This document shows positions 23,515 through 31,631 of a stretch of 64,000 nucleotides of DNA, piece by piece. The stretch is from the NCBI RefSeq assembly GCF_035956715.1, contig NZ_CP108381.1, positions 5,736,001 through 5,800,000 of the forward strand, written 5' to 3'. The position numbers and the translations under genes are program-made. This DNA comes from Nocardia sp. NBC_01329 (GTDB lineage Bacteria > Actinomycetota > Actinomycetes > Mycobacteriales > Mycobacteriaceae). The notes under the pieces were generated by a model. It was not told the origin of the DNA. It saw only the letters and a program-made list of their open reading frames with translations, and searched no databases. Numbering within the stretch: the first letter of the stretch is position 1; each line of letters begins with the position of its first letter.

Positions 23515-23748
23515 ACGACCACCCTAGTGGGCGCTATCTGGGCCCGCTGTTCGATCGAACGGGCTCCGGCCCGCCGTGTAGCTCGCTCACGACCTGGTCA
23601 CGGGTGCCGGATGAATACGGAGAATACACCGCCCCCTGGTGATAGGAATCCATTTCGTAGTCGCGACGGCAGGGCTGTCGCGATATCGAAGATCGATTTC
23701 GCTGCGGGCCGGGCACTCAGGTACTCTTGCCCGGTTGCTGACGCGACG

Positions 23749-23796
23749 ACCTCCTGCCACGGACCGTCCGTGGCCGACACCCAGACCACAGGAGGT
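23749..23796 (+). promoter_or_regulatory. S6:S18 autoregulatory leader RNA of the rpsF operon
   Basis: ACCTCCTG (23749-23756) can pair with CAGGAGGT (23789-23796), which contains the rpsF SD. The inner stem CCACGGAC/GTCCGTGG (23757-23764 with 23766-23773) stacks directly on it. The 3' side leaves a 15-base bulge starting CCG next to the inner stem. This is the arrangement described for leaders that bind the S6:S18 complex to shut off their own translation. Confidence 0.75.
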
Positions 23797-23805
23797 GATT
23801 GGTTC

Positions 23806-24093
23806 GTGCGTCATTATGAAGTGATGGTCATCCTCGATCCGAGCCTGGACGAGCGCACCGTCGGACCGTCCCTGGAAAATATGCTCGGCGTTGTCCGTAC
23901 CGAGGGCGGCAAAATCGACAAGGTCGAAATCTGGGGCCGTAAGCGCCTCGCCTACGAGATTCTCAAACAGGCCGAAGGCATCTACGCGGTTGTCGATCTG
24001 ACCGCCGAGCCCGCCACTGTGAACGAACTCGATCGCCAGCTGGGCCTCAACGAGCAGGTCCTGCGCACCAAGGTTCTGCGCAACGACAAGTAG
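23806..24093 (+). CDS. rpsF: 30S ribosomal protein S6
   Basis: This 95-residue S6 starts RHYEVMVILDPSLDERTVGPS and has IDKVEIWGRKRLAYEI and LRNDK at the end, normal length. GTG at 23806 follows AGGAGGT by 9 bases; a much longer in-frame extension upstream is non-coding leader. S6 pairs with S18 (also in this operon) on the 16S platform. Order rpsF-ssb-rpsR-rplI is the conserved bacterial arrangement. Confidence 0.97.
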   Translation: MRHYEVMVILDPSLDERTVGPSLENMLGVVRTEGGKIDKVEIWGRKRLAYEILKQAEGIYAVVDLTAEPATVNELDRQLGLNEQVLRTKVLRNDK

Positions 24094-24190
24094 TTCCGGT
24101 CGCTACCGCTGTTTCGTCGGAGCCTGTCTCTAGGCTCTAGCGCAACAGGCGAGTGCACCCGGACTGCACACCGAGCAGGAGGAACCCCCC

Positions 24191-24730
24191 ATGGCAGCTG
24201 GCGATACGGTAATCACGGTCATCGGAAATCTGACGGCCGATCCCGAGCTTCGATTCACGCCCGCGGGCGCGGCGGTGGCGAATTTCACCGTCGCCTCCAC
24301 GCCCCGGATCTTCGACCGTAATACCAACGAGTGGAAAGACGGCGAGGCGCTGTTCCTGCGCTGCAATATCTGGCGCGAGGCCGCGGAGAACGTCGCCGAA
24401 AGCCTGACCAGGGGATCCCGTGTGATCGTCAGCGGGCGGCTCAAGCAGCGCTCCTTCGAAACCCGTGAGGGCGAGAAGCGCACAGTCGTCGAGCTCGAGG
24501 TCGACGAGGTCGGCCCCTCGCTCAAGTACGCCACGGCCAAGGTCAACAAGACCAGTCGTGGTGGCGGCGGTGGTGGATTCGGTTCCAACAGCGGCGGTGG
24601 TGGTAACAACAACGCCGGCAACGGTGGCGGTGGACGTTCCGAGCAGGGCGCAGCTGAAGACCCATGGGGTAGCGCGCCCGCAGCCGGCTCCTTCGGGGGC
24701 GGCCGGGTGGACGACGAACCGCCGTTCTGA
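24191..24730 (+). CDS. ssb: Single-stranded DNA-binding protein
   Basis: This 179-residue SSB has an N-terminal OB fold (TVIGNLTADPELRFTPAG, then ERGSRV-type strands to about residue 115), a glycine/asparagine-rich flexible linker, and the acidic tip DDEPPF, the docking peptide for replication and repair partners. ATG at 24191 with an AGGAGG SD. Cotranscribed with rpsF and rpsR and close to dnaB. Confidence 0.97.
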   Translation: MAAGDTVITVIGNLTADPELRFTPAGAAVANFTVASTPRIFDRNTNEWKDGEALFLRCNIWREAAENVAESLTRGSRVIVSGRLKQRSFETREGEKRTVVELEVDEVGPSLKYATAKVNKTSRGGGGGGFGSNSGGGGNNNAGNGGGGRSEQGAAEDPWGSAPAAGSFGGGRVDDEPPF

Positions 24731-24785
24731 GACGGCCCGCATCGGCCCGCGACGGCGGGCCACCAAGAATACGGAGTGAACGAAA

Positions 24786-25037
24786 ATGGCCAAGGCACCG
24801 GCGCGCGAAAAGGTGCTCAAGAAGAAGGCTTGCACTTTCTGCAAAGAAAGCAAGACCGGAATCGTCAACATCGACTACAAGGATGTGCAGCTGCTGCGCA
24901 AGTACGTCAGTGAGCGCGGCAAGATCCGTGCTCGCCGGGTCACCGGCAACTGCGTACAGCACCAGCGCGATGTCGCCATCGCGGTGAAGAACTCGCGTGA
25001 GATGGCGCTGCTGCCCTACGTTTCGACGGCTCGCTGA
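24786..25037 (+). CDS. rpsR: 30S ribosomal protein S18, zinc-binding (C+) form
   Basis: This 83-residue S18 contains KKACTFCKE and GNCVQHQ, the Cys-Cys-Cys-His set expected of the zinc-binding form. Actinobacteria often keep a second, Cys-less S18 under Zur control elsewhere. The RGKIRARRVTGNC core is typical. Confidence 0.96.
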   Translation: MAKAPAREKVLKKKACTFCKESKTGIVNIDYKDVQLLRKYVSERGKIRARRVTGNCVQHQRDVAIAVKNSREMALLPYVSTAR

Positions 25038-25055
25038 GAAAGGTCGGTAAAGCAA

Positions 25056-25511
25056 ATGAAGCTCATTCTGACTGCCGATGTGGACAACCTCGGCGCTCCT
25101 GGCGACAGCGTCGAGGTCAAGGACGGCTATGGCCGTAACTACCTGCTGCCCCGGGGTCTGGCGATCGTTGCCAGTCGCGGCGCGCAGAAGCAGGTCGAGG
25201 GCATCCGCCGGGCCCAGGAGTCCCGCCGGGTGCGCGATCTCGGTCATGCCAACGAGCTGAAGCAGGCCATCGAGGGTTTGGATTCGGTCTCACTATCGGT
25301 CAAGACTGCGGGCACCGGCAAGCTCTTCGGTTCGGTAACCCAGTCCGATGTCGCCGCCGCGATCAAGACGGCGGGCGGTCCGGTTCTGGACAAGCGCAGC
25401 ATCGAACTGCCGAAGTCGCATATCAAGGCCACCGGCAAGCATCAGGTGACCGTCCATCTGCACCCGGACGTCGCCGCGAAGTTTGCGCTGGATGTCGTGG
25501 CCGCGGCCTGA
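25056..25511 (+). CDS. rplI: 50S ribosomal protein L9
   Basis: This 151-residue L9 has the N-terminal MKLILTADVDNLGAPGDSV...YGRNYLLPRGLA domain, a long linking helix and the C-terminal domain (GKLFGSVTQSDVA, HIKATGKHQVTVHLHPDV). It is the last gene of the operon; a strong hairpin follows. Confidence 0.97.
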   Translation: MKLILTADVDNLGAPGDSVEVKDGYGRNYLLPRGLAIVASRGAQKQVEGIRRAQESRRVRDLGHANELKQAIEGLDSVSLSVKTAGTGKLFGSVTQSDVAAAIKTAGGPVLDKRSIELPKSHIKATGKHQVTVHLHPDVAAKFALDVVAAA

Positions 25512-25537
25512 CCCGGTTCTGCCACATATACCCGAAC

Positions 25538-25581
25538 CCGGGGATCACGTCCGATCGCTGAAGATCGGACGTGATCCCCGG
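25538..25581 (+). terminator. Terminator of the rpsF-rplI operon
   Basis: A perfect 19-bp stem (25538-25556 with 25563-25581) and 6-base loop GCTGAA lie 26 bases after the rplI stop, followed by a mildly T-rich stretch. It isolates dnaB transcription from the ribosomal operon. Confidence 0.85.
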
Positions 25582-25692
25582 TCGGTTGTGTTCTCCCATG
25601 GAAACGGCATATTAGCCGCTGGTTTGCGGCATTCATTGTGACGGCAGGTGCCCGCATGTTCGCGGGTGATGCACGTTCGTACCGCGCGTGCC

Positions 25693-25990
25693 TTATCCAC
25701 AAGATGTGAGTCCTGTGGATCAATCACAAAACCAACCGGACGTAATGTGATCCACGTCATATCTGTTCGCTTATCCGTTAACTCAACACGCCCGGCTGTT
25801 CAACATCTCCGACACGCCGATACTTTGTTTATCCACACTGCGGGGGCCTCGAAAATCAGCGTCTAGCTGGGTATTTTCTGCGGCTGACCTGCATTTTCCC
25901 CAAGTTATCCACAAGTTGTGCACAACGAGGGGTGAACTATCCCCAGGTTATCCACAGGTCTGTGCACAGCCTCGGTTGGCATGTGGATAG
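25693..25990. promoter_or_regulatory. Cluster of DnaA boxes upstream of dnaB
   Basis: Four perfect TTATCCACA boxes on the plus strand start at 25693, 25829, 25905 and 25948. Palindromic TTGTGCACAA (25916-25925) and CTGTGCACAG (25960-25969) follow the last two closely, making two composite units 43 bp apart. Near-matches on the minus strand lie at 25714 (TGATCCACA) and 25982 (CTATCCACA). The rest of the 25582-26184 gap is relatively AT-rich and gene-free. The cluster could let DnaA control dnaB, titrate DnaA, or act as an accessory origin element. Confidence 0.8.
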
Positions 25991-26184
25991 AACGTCGCTT
26001 AGGTTCGTCGCAGCACCACTGGCAACACTCCGCCGCGATGTGGGGTATCAGCCCTATCCGGGTGATAGCTGGTACGTCTGACCACTGGTCATCGGCATCT
26101 CGGAGTGCGATCTGTCGGTCCCGTGGGGTAGAACCGGTCGTCGAAGGGTGGCGTCCGGTCTGAAGGAGAGGACGGTCGAGTCGG

Positions 26185-27567
26185 ATGGCAGTCGTCGATG
26201 ACCGCGGGCACAGGGACTTCCCGCCGGAGCCGCCCGGTGAGGATTTCGGGCGCCAGCCGCCACACGATATGGCGGCTGAACAGTCGGTGCTCGGCGGCAT
26301 GCTGCTCAGCAAGGACGCCATTGCCGATGTGATCGAGGTACTGCGCTCCGGCGATTTCTATCGCCCCGCACACCAGGCCGTCTACGACGTCATCCTCGAT
26401 CTCTACGGTCGTGGCGAACCCGCCGACCCGGTTACCGTGGCAGCCGGCTTGGACCGCGGTGGTGAGCTCAAGCGAATCGGCGGCGCTCCGTACCTGGTAA
26501 CCCTCACGCAGACCGTTCCCACCGCGGCGAATGCCGGCTTCTACGCCGAGATCGTCGCCGAGAAGGCGATTCTGCGCCGGCTGGTGGAAGCGGGAACCCG
26601 CATCGTGCAGTACGGCTATGCCGGCGCCGACGGCCGAGACGTCGCCGAAGTAGTGGACCGCGCCCAGGCCGAGGTCTACGAGGTCACCGAACGCCGGACC
26701 GCCGAAGATTTCCTCCCGCTCGAGGAATTGCTCCAGCCCACCATGGACGAGATCGACTCCATCGCCTCCCGCGGCGGAATCTCGCTCGGTGTGCCCACCG
26801 GATTCACCGAACTCGACGAGGTCACCAACGGCCTGCACCCCGGTCAGATGATCATTGTGGCGGCGCGGCCCGGTGTCGGCAAGAGCACTTTGGGAATGGA
26901 TTTCATGCGCAGTGCCTCGATTCGGCACGGACTGGCGAGCGTTATCTTCTCGCTGGAGATGAGCCGGACCGAGATCGTCATGCGCCTGCTGTCGGCCGAG
27001 GCCAAGATCAAACTCGGGGATATGCGGGCCGGGCGGATGAGCGACGACGACTGGACGAAATTGGCTCGGCGAATGAGTGAGATCAGCGAAGCACCGCTGT
27101 TCGTGGACGATTCGCCGAACCTCACGATGATGGAGATCAGGGCCAAGGCCCGCCGGCTCAAACAACGGCACGACCTGAAGCTCGTCGTGGTCGACTACCT
27201 CCAGCTGATGAGTTCCGGTAAGAAGGTCGAATCACGTCAGCAGGAAGTATCCGAATTCTCGCGGCATCTCAAGCTTCTGGCCAAAGAACTGGAAGTGCCT
27301 GTGGTGGCGATCAGTCAGCTCAACCGTGGTCCGGAACAGCGGACGGACAAACGCCCGCAGGTATCCGATCTCCGCGAATCCGGTTCGCTGGAACAGGACG
27401 CGGATATGGTCATCCTGCTGCACCGGCCCGACGCGATCGAACGTGATGATCCGCGCGGTGGTGAGGCGGATCTGATCCTCGGTAAACACCGTAACGGTCC
27501 CACCGCGACCATCACGGTGGCGCACCAGTTGCACCTGTCGCGGTTCGTCGACATGGCCCGGGGCTGA
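26185..27567 (+). CDS. dnaB: Replicative DNA helicase
   Basis: This 460-residue hexameric helicase unwinds DNA at the fork. The N-terminal DnaG-interacting domain (HDMAAEQSVLGGMLLS onward) is followed by the RecA-like motor with Walker A RPGVGKST at 228-235, EMSRTEIVMRLLSAEA, Walker B VVVDYLQLM, and the SQLNRGPEQR and RESGSLEQDADMVI blocks. No intein interrupts it, unlike some mycobacterial dnaB genes. ATG at 26185 with GGAGAGG upstream. It lies just after a cluster of DnaA boxes. Confidence 0.97.
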   Translation: MAVVDDRGHRDFPPEPPGEDFGRQPPHDMAAEQSVLGGMLLSKDAIADVIEVLRSGDFYRPAHQAVYDVILDLYGRGEPADPVTVAAGLDRGGELKRIGGAPYLVTLTQTVPTAANAGFYAEIVAEKAILRRLVEAGTRIVQYGYAGADGRDVAEVVDRAQAEVYEVTERRTAEDFLPLEELLQPTMDEIDSIASRGGISLGVPTGFTELDEVTNGLHPGQMIIVAARPGVGKSTLGMDFMRSASIRHGLASVIFSLEMSRTEIVMRLLSAEAKIKLGDMRAGRMSDDDWTKLARRMSEISEAPLFVDDSPNLTMMEIRAKARRLKQRHDLKLVVVDYLQLMSSGKKVESRQQEVSEFSRHLKLLAKELEVPVVAISQLNRGPEQRTDKRPQVSDLRESGSLEQDADMVILLHRPDAIERDDPRGGEADLILGKHRNGPTATITVAHQLHLSRFVDMARG

Positions 27568-27584
27568 GAACTCGAGCGGCTCGG

Positions 27585-27842
27585 CTGTCCTCGGGTGACT
27601 TCGGGCCGGCGTTGGAGCAGTTCCTCGGCACCGGCACGGGTCTGTCGGCGGCGTCGATCACCCGGCTCACGACGCAGTGGCGGGACGAAGCCAAATCCTT
27701 CGGGCAGCGTGATCTGTCGGGCACCGACTATGTGTACCTGTGGGTCGATGGAATCCACCTCAAAGTCCGGCTCGACCAGCAGAAGCTGTGCCTGCTGGTG
27801 ATGTTCGGCGTCCGGGCCGACGGCCGCAAGGAGCCGACGACG
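27585..27842 (+). pseudogene. IS256 (mutator)-family transposase remnant
   Basis: One frame reads LSSGDFGPALEQFLG, then ITRLTTQWRDEAKSFGQRDL, YVYLWVDGIHLKVRLDQQKL and VMFGVRADGRKE. That is the middle of an IS256-type transposase, including the first catalytic Asp (WVDGIH). Both ends are lost: no N-terminal third, no later DDE residues, and no recognisable terminal repeats. It begins only 18 bases after the dnaB stop, so an insertion once landed immediately downstream of dnaB. Confidence 0.8.
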
Positions 27843-27897
27843 CCAGCCCCGGAGGCCGTGCGGACGTCGCATGACTACCGATGACAGAGGAGATCCC

Positions 27898-28236
27898 GTG
27901 TCCGAACCAGTCTGGAAGCTCGCGAACGCCGATGAGCTGATCGGGGAGATCCACATCACCGACGGTGACTTCCCGTGGTTGTCGGGCACCTTCATCCCAC
28001 ATCCAGGTTTCGCACAGTTCAAACCACTGTTCGACCGCGAACTCCAACTCATCGACGGCCCCGGCAACCCGGACACCGGGGATGCGATGGAGGCCTGGGA
28101 GGAGACCTACGAAGCGATCAGCAGCGCACTCACCCTGATCAACGACCGCGGCACGCCTGTCGCGGATTTCCTGCTACACATCCACGAGGGCGACGCATGG
28201 TTCCGATGGTCCGACGAGGGGCGGGATGAACCCTGA
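27898..28236 (+). CDS. Hypothetical acidic protein
   Basis: This 112-residue protein, starting SEPVWKLANADELIGEIHIT and containing DFPWLSGTFIPHPGF and FLLHIHEGDAWFRWSDEG, has no domain I recognise. GTG at 27898 follows AGAGGAG at good spacing; an ATG 27 bases upstream is possible. It directly follows the transposase remnant and belongs to the accessory islet behind dnaB. Balanced composition and high GC3 support it as a real gene. Confidence 0.65.
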   Translation: MSEPVWKLANADELIGEIHITDGDFPWLSGTFIPHPGFAQFKPLFDRELQLIDGPGNPDTGDAMEAWEETYEAISSALTLINDRGTPVADFLLHIHEGDAWFRWSDEGRDEP

Positions 28237-28319
28237 AGGCCGCGGCGTTGGGCGAGCGATTTTCCCCACTCCTCGCGCGCGGTCATTGCAGCCTCGTCCT
28301 CGGTATGCGCTGCCGGTTC

Positions 28320-28610
28320 CTACCCGTGGACCTCCTCGCCCGACCCGGCATGCTCGTCGTCCACTGATCCGGCAGACCGAACCCCTACCGAGGAAACCTG
28401 ATGATCAATACTCGCCTGGCCGGCCGGACCGTCCTGGGCGAGTATGTCGATCCGCCGGTTCACGATCACCGAGTGCACCGCTTTGGCGGCCGGGGCGAGC
28501 AGGCCGAGCGCCAGGGCCCACCAGTGGTCGACCTCAGCGCGCCCTCGACGACACCCGCGAAGAAACGCCACAGATTCGAGACCGATCACGGTGGCCACCC
28601 AGTTGGCCAT
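28320..28610 (-). pseudogene. Possible gene remnant on the minus strand
   Basis: Between 28237 and 28708 the only coding-like signal is a minus-strand frame with high GC3, reading MANWVATVIGLESVAFLRG, then a tryptophan-bearing WWALALGLLAPAAKAVHSV helix and VNRRIDILAQDGPAG. I do not recognise the family, there is no good SD, and the frame may be a broken gene or chance. Confidence 0.25.
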
Positions 28611-28708
28611 GATCTCGAGATTCGGCTTCTCGGCCACCAACTCTGAGCCACCGCTGCGGCGATAGTCGAGGGCAACCGGCGACCAGGCGAAGCCATACGA
28701 TCTCGAAT

Positions 28709-29533
28709 ATGAACTCATCACCCGCGGTCCCGCCGGATCCGGTGCTGGCCGCGTTCGGCGCGGCCGGGGCGCCTGTCGTGCTACCCGGCGGTAAGGACGG
28801 GACCTGGCGCGTCGGCGATCTGGTTGTCAAACCAGTCGAGCATCTGGCGGAAACGCTCTGGCGCGCCGAGGTTCTCACCGCACTACCCGACTCGGCGCAG
28901 TTTCGGATCGCCCGTCCTGTCCAAGCCGCGGACGGGGCATGGACAGCCCGGAACTGGGAGGCATGCCAACTCGTTGCCGGCCGGCCGGACCTCAGCCGAC
29001 CCGACGACGCGCTGCGCGCCGGGATCGCCTTCCATAAGGCGATCGCGGACCTACCCCGTCCGGAGTTTCTGGACTTGCGCGCCGATCCGTGGTCTATCGG
29101 TGACCGAGTCGCTTGGGAGGAACTCCCGGTCGACGGTTGTCCGGCCGCGATGAGCCTGTTGCGACCGCTGACCGGAGCTCGCCGCCCAGTCGATCTCATG
29201 CCGCAGGTGGTGCACGGCGACTTGATCGGCAACGTCCTGTTCGCGGAAGGTCTGCCACCGGCGGTCATCGACTGGGCACCTTACTGGCGGCCCGCTTCGT
29301 GGGCGTCCGCCGTCGCTGTCGTCGACGCGCTGTGCTGGTTCGGAGCCTCAACCGAACTGGCCGTGCGATGGTCGCATCTGCCGGCGTGGGGTCAGATGCT
29401 GATCCGCGCCCTGATCTACCGGATCGCCACCGACGAGGCATTGCTCGGGCCTGGCGGGTGGACGCTGGACCGGGTCGCCGTCTATCGGCCCGTGGTCGAC
29501 CTTGCCATCGCCTACGCCGACCTCGACCATTGA
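28709..29533 (+). CDS. APH/choline-kinase-fold protein of actinobacteria (TIGR02569-like)
   Basis: This 274-residue protein has an APH-type C-lobe: HGDLIGNVLF (catalytic-loop Asp and Asn) and AVIDWAPYWRP (metal-binding Asp), with a short N-lobe DGTWRVGDLVVKPVEHL carrying the probable ATP-binding lysine. The YWRP and the following WASAVAVVDALCW match what I recall of an actinobacterial family annotated TIGR02569. The substrate is unknown; antibiotic resistance should not be assumed. It lies within the accessory islet. Confidence 0.72.
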   Translation: MNSSPAVPPDPVLAAFGAAGAPVVLPGGKDGTWRVGDLVVKPVEHLAETLWRAEVLTALPDSAQFRIARPVQAADGAWTARNWEACQLVAGRPDLSRPDDALRAGIAFHKAIADLPRPEFLDLRADPWSIGDRVAWEELPVDGCPAAMSLLRPLTGARRPVDLMPQVVHGDLIGNVLFAEGLPPAVIDWAPYWRPASWASAVAVVDALCWFGASTELAVRWSHLPAWGQMLIRALIYRIATDEALLGPGGWTLDRVAVYRPVVDLAIAYADLDH

Positions 29534-29658
29534 AACCGCCTTGGCTCCACTCGGTGCGGATACCGACCGAGGCTCCGCAGTCCGAGGTCGCTCGCCCGTA
29601 GTCGGCATTCCAGCTCATCGGCCATCGCATCGGCCGCGGCCGCACGGTTCTCTGGTCG

Positions 29659-29683
29659 AATTAGGACAATAGCTGTCCTGATT
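29659..29683. promoter_or_regulatory. Dyad operator upstream of the Ddn-like gene
   Basis: AATTAGGACA (29659-29668) and TGTCCTGATT (29674-29683) match 9 of 10 as an inverted repeat around 5 bases, ending 18 bases before the start codon. The AGGACA-N5-TGTCCT type is common for MarR/HxlR/TetR-like repressors. No regulator gene is adjacent upstream. Confidence 0.55.
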
Positions 29684-29701
29684 CCACGACACACTCGGAT
29701 C

Positions 29702-30214
29702 ATGAGCGAAACCGAATCGACTGTGGGGCAGCCGGAACAGGGCGACTTCACCGAGTACAACGATCCGAACGCGCCGTGGAACCAGGATTGGGACCAGCAG
29801 GGCGGGATCGCCGACTGGAACGACGACGTGATCAAGGAGTTCCGGGAGAACTCGGGCAAAGTGGGCGGTGCGTACGCGGGCGGGGACCTCATCCTGCTCA
29901 CCACCACCGGAGCCAGGAGCGGCAAGCGGCACACGACTCCGCTGGGACCCCTGTACCGGGACGACATCATGTACGTGAGTTCGTTCATCGAGGACAAGTA
30001 CCCGGCCTGGTGGTACAACATCAAGGCGAAACCGCAGGTCACCATCGAGCTCCGGGACAAGACCTACCAGGCGACCGGCAAGGTGCTCGAAGGTGCGGAT
30101 TACGACGAGTTCGCGTCCTGGGTGCTGGCCAACAACCCCCTGCTGGCGGATTTCCAGTCCAAAGTCGACCGGCCGCTGCCGCTGGTCGTGCTGACTCTCG
30201 ACGGCGAGGGCTGA
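29702..30214 (+). CDS. Deazaflavin (F420)-dependent nitroreductase-family protein, Ddn-like
   Basis: This 170-residue split-barrel protein has the family core GDLILLTTTGARSGKRHTTPL, the PAWWYNIKAKPQVTIEL block, and LPLVVLTLDGEG at the end. Members use reduced coenzyme F420 to reduce quinones or xenobiotics; Ddn activates pretomanid in M. tuberculosis. An N-terminal ~45-residue extension (EYNDPNAPWNQDWDQ) is typical of one subgroup. The dyad just upstream suggests repressor-controlled, inducible expression. Confidence 0.87.
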   Translation: MSETESTVGQPEQGDFTEYNDPNAPWNQDWDQQGGIADWNDDVIKEFRENSGKVGGAYAGGDLILLTTTGARSGKRHTTPLGPLYRDDIMYVSSFIEDKYPAWWYNIKAKPQVTIELRDKTYQATGKVLEGADYDEFASWVLANNPLLADFQSKVDRPLPLVVLTLDGEG

Positions 30215-30395
30215 GCGCTCCCGGGAACCTGCCGGCCGCGGTGCGTCGAATGGTGCGCACCGGGCTGGGCGGCAGAACCGGGATGCCGCCGGAGGTCGCA
30301 CTCGGTAGTGCGTCCTGTATGCCTCGCAATGTGTGCACAAAGCTCTGATGCGATCTGCACCTCCCGGTGGGCCGACTTCGTCGAGACGCCTTGTC

Positions 30396-30438
30396 GCAAT
30401 CAACTGGTTGCTATAGATTGTTGCAATCAGTTGGTTGC
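30396..30438. promoter_or_regulatory. Two operators ahead of the AHSA1-ArsR-VOC operon
   Basis: GCAATCAACTGGTTGC (30396-30411) and GCAATCAGTTGGTTGC (30423-30438) are near-identical imperfect palindromes 27 bp apart, each followed by TATA. They overlap the only promoter space of the operon, which encodes an ArsR-type repressor, so autoregulation is the natural reading. Confidence 0.65.
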
Positions 30439-30455
30439 TATACCTGGAGGTCGCC

Positions 30456-30890
30456 TTGCCCCTACCCGATCGCATCGAGCGTGATCTCGAATTACACCAC
30501 CGGCCCGAAAAGGTGTGGAAAGCCTTGACTACGCCCGAAGGGCTCGGAGGCTGGTTCGGTTCCCGAGCCGAAATCGATGACCTGCGCCCCGGCGGCACAG
30601 TGCGGGTGTGGTGGGACGGAGACGGACCGCACACCCTGCGGATCCAGATCGTCGAGCCGCCCCGCCGTTTCGCGTTCGCCTGGGCGATCGAAGGGCTACC
30701 GGCCGGTGATCCACGCCGCACCCACGTGGAATTCACGCTGGAGCCGACACCCACCGGCACCCGGCTCACGATGGTGGAAACCGGCTTCGCGCAGTTGCTC
30801 GACCACTCGGCCCAGGCGTACGAAGGCAATACCAATGGGTGGGCGATGGAACTGGCCGAGCTGGCCGAGTATCTCGATGCCGCGGCCTGA
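30456..30890 (+). CDS. AHSA1/SRPBCC-family protein
   Basis: This 144-residue START-like fold protein runs RIERDLELHHRPEKVWKALT and contains GLGGWFGSRAEIDDLRPGG, with a C-terminal WAMELAELAEYL helix. It is an AHSA1 domain with a ligand-binding cavity and no catalytic motif. TTG at 30456 is taken as start because GGAGG lies 5 bases before it; upstream codons run into the operator. It is first in a three-gene operon with an ArsR regulator (14-base overlap) and a VOC protein, a set often seen in actinobacteria. Confidence 0.82.
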   Translation: MPLPDRIERDLELHHRPEKVWKALTTPEGLGGWFGSRAEIDDLRPGGTVRVWWDGDGPHTLRIQIVEPPRRFAFAWAIEGLPAGDPRRTHVEFTLEPTPTGTRLTMVETGFAQLLDHSAQAYEGNTNGWAMELAELAEYLDAAA

Positions 30891-31230
30891 CCATCCCGAC
30901 ACCGAGCTGATCGCCCAGGCGGTATTCACAGCGCTGGCCGACCCGACGCGACGCGGCATCCTCGCCGAACTCGCCGCGCGCGGTCCGGCGACCGCGACAG
31001 ATCTGGCGGCTCGGTTGCCCATTTCGCGCCAGGCGATCGCCAAACACCTCAACCTGCTGACAGATGCCGAACTCGTCCATGCCGAGCCCGGACAGCGGCG
31101 CCGGATCCACTATCACCTGCGAACCCAGCCGATGGTCGTGGCCCAGTCGTTTCTCGCCGCGCTCGCACACACCTGGGACGGACGCCTGAGCGCGCTACGT
31201 GACCACCTCGATCGGACACAGGAGAACTGA
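30877..31230 (+). CDS. ArsR-family transcriptional regulator
   Basis: This 117-residue winged-helix repressor reads FTALADPTRRGILAELAARG, followed by ATDLAARLPISRQAIAKHLN (recognition helix) and RRRIHYHLRTQPM (wing). No metal-binding ELCVCDL-type motif is seen, so this is the non-metal ArsR type that accompanies AHSA1 genes. It overlaps the AHSA1 gene end and probably binds the two GCAATCA-type operators upstream. Confidence 0.88.
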   Translation: MPRPDHPDTELIAQAVFTALADPTRRGILAELAARGPATATDLAARLPISRQAIAKHLNLLTDAELVHAEPGQRRRIHYHLRTQPMVVAQSFLAALAHTWDGRLSALRDHLDRTQEN

Positions 31231-31233
31231 ACC

Positions 31234-31623
31234 ATGACCCCAAAATTCCGCGGCGGGCACAACATCGCCATGAAACTTCCCAAAGCACAGTTCGACCGGA
31301 CCGTCGCCTTCTACCGTGACGTACTGGGCATGGAAGTCACCGACAGCAGCGGCGAAGCTGTCGCCGAAGGAGTTGTCCAGAGTGCCTCGGTACGGTTCGG
31401 GCCCGTCACGCTGTGGCTCGACCGTGTCGACAACTATGCGCGCGCCGACCTCTGGCTGGAACTTCTCACCGACGACGTCGACCGGGCAACCGAGCATCTG
31501 GCCGCATACGGTGCACCCGTGCAGGACGAGCTGGAACCCTTCCCCGCGGGCATGAACGCCCACTGGATCAGCAATCCGGTCGGCGTCCCGCACATAGTCC
31601 GGCTCCCCGCCGACGGTGAGTGA
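31234..31623 (+). CDS. VOC-superfamily (glyoxalase/bleomycin-resistance fold) protein
   Basis: This 129-residue protein contains FDRTVAFYRDVLGMEVTDSS, then WLDRVDNYARADLWLELLTDD and NPVGVPHIVRLP, the paired beta-alpha-beta-beta-beta units of the fold. Metal ligands are not all evident, so binding rather than catalysis is possible. The start is 3 bases after the arsR stop; it is the last gene of the operon. Confidence 0.83.
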   Translation: MTPKFRGGHNIAMKLPKAQFDRTVAFYRDVLGMEVTDSSGEAVAEGVVQSASVRFGPVTLWLDRVDNYARADLWLELLTDDVDRATEHLAAYGAPVQDELEPFPAGMNAHWISNPVGVPHIVRLPADGE

Positions 31624-31631
31624 TCGCTCGC

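Noticed and set aside
25590..26184. Chromosomal oriC itself
   Set aside because: DnaA boxes are dense, but dnaA and dnaN, which flank oriC in actinobacteria, are absent. Kept as a DnaA-box cluster only.
26185..27567. Intein in dnaB
   Set aside because: Some mycobacterial dnaB genes carry one. This gene runs 460 residues with all motifs uninterrupted.
28709..29533. Aminoglycoside resistance gene
   Set aside because: Only the APH fold is evident; the closest recalled family is a conserved actinobacterial protein of unknown substrate.
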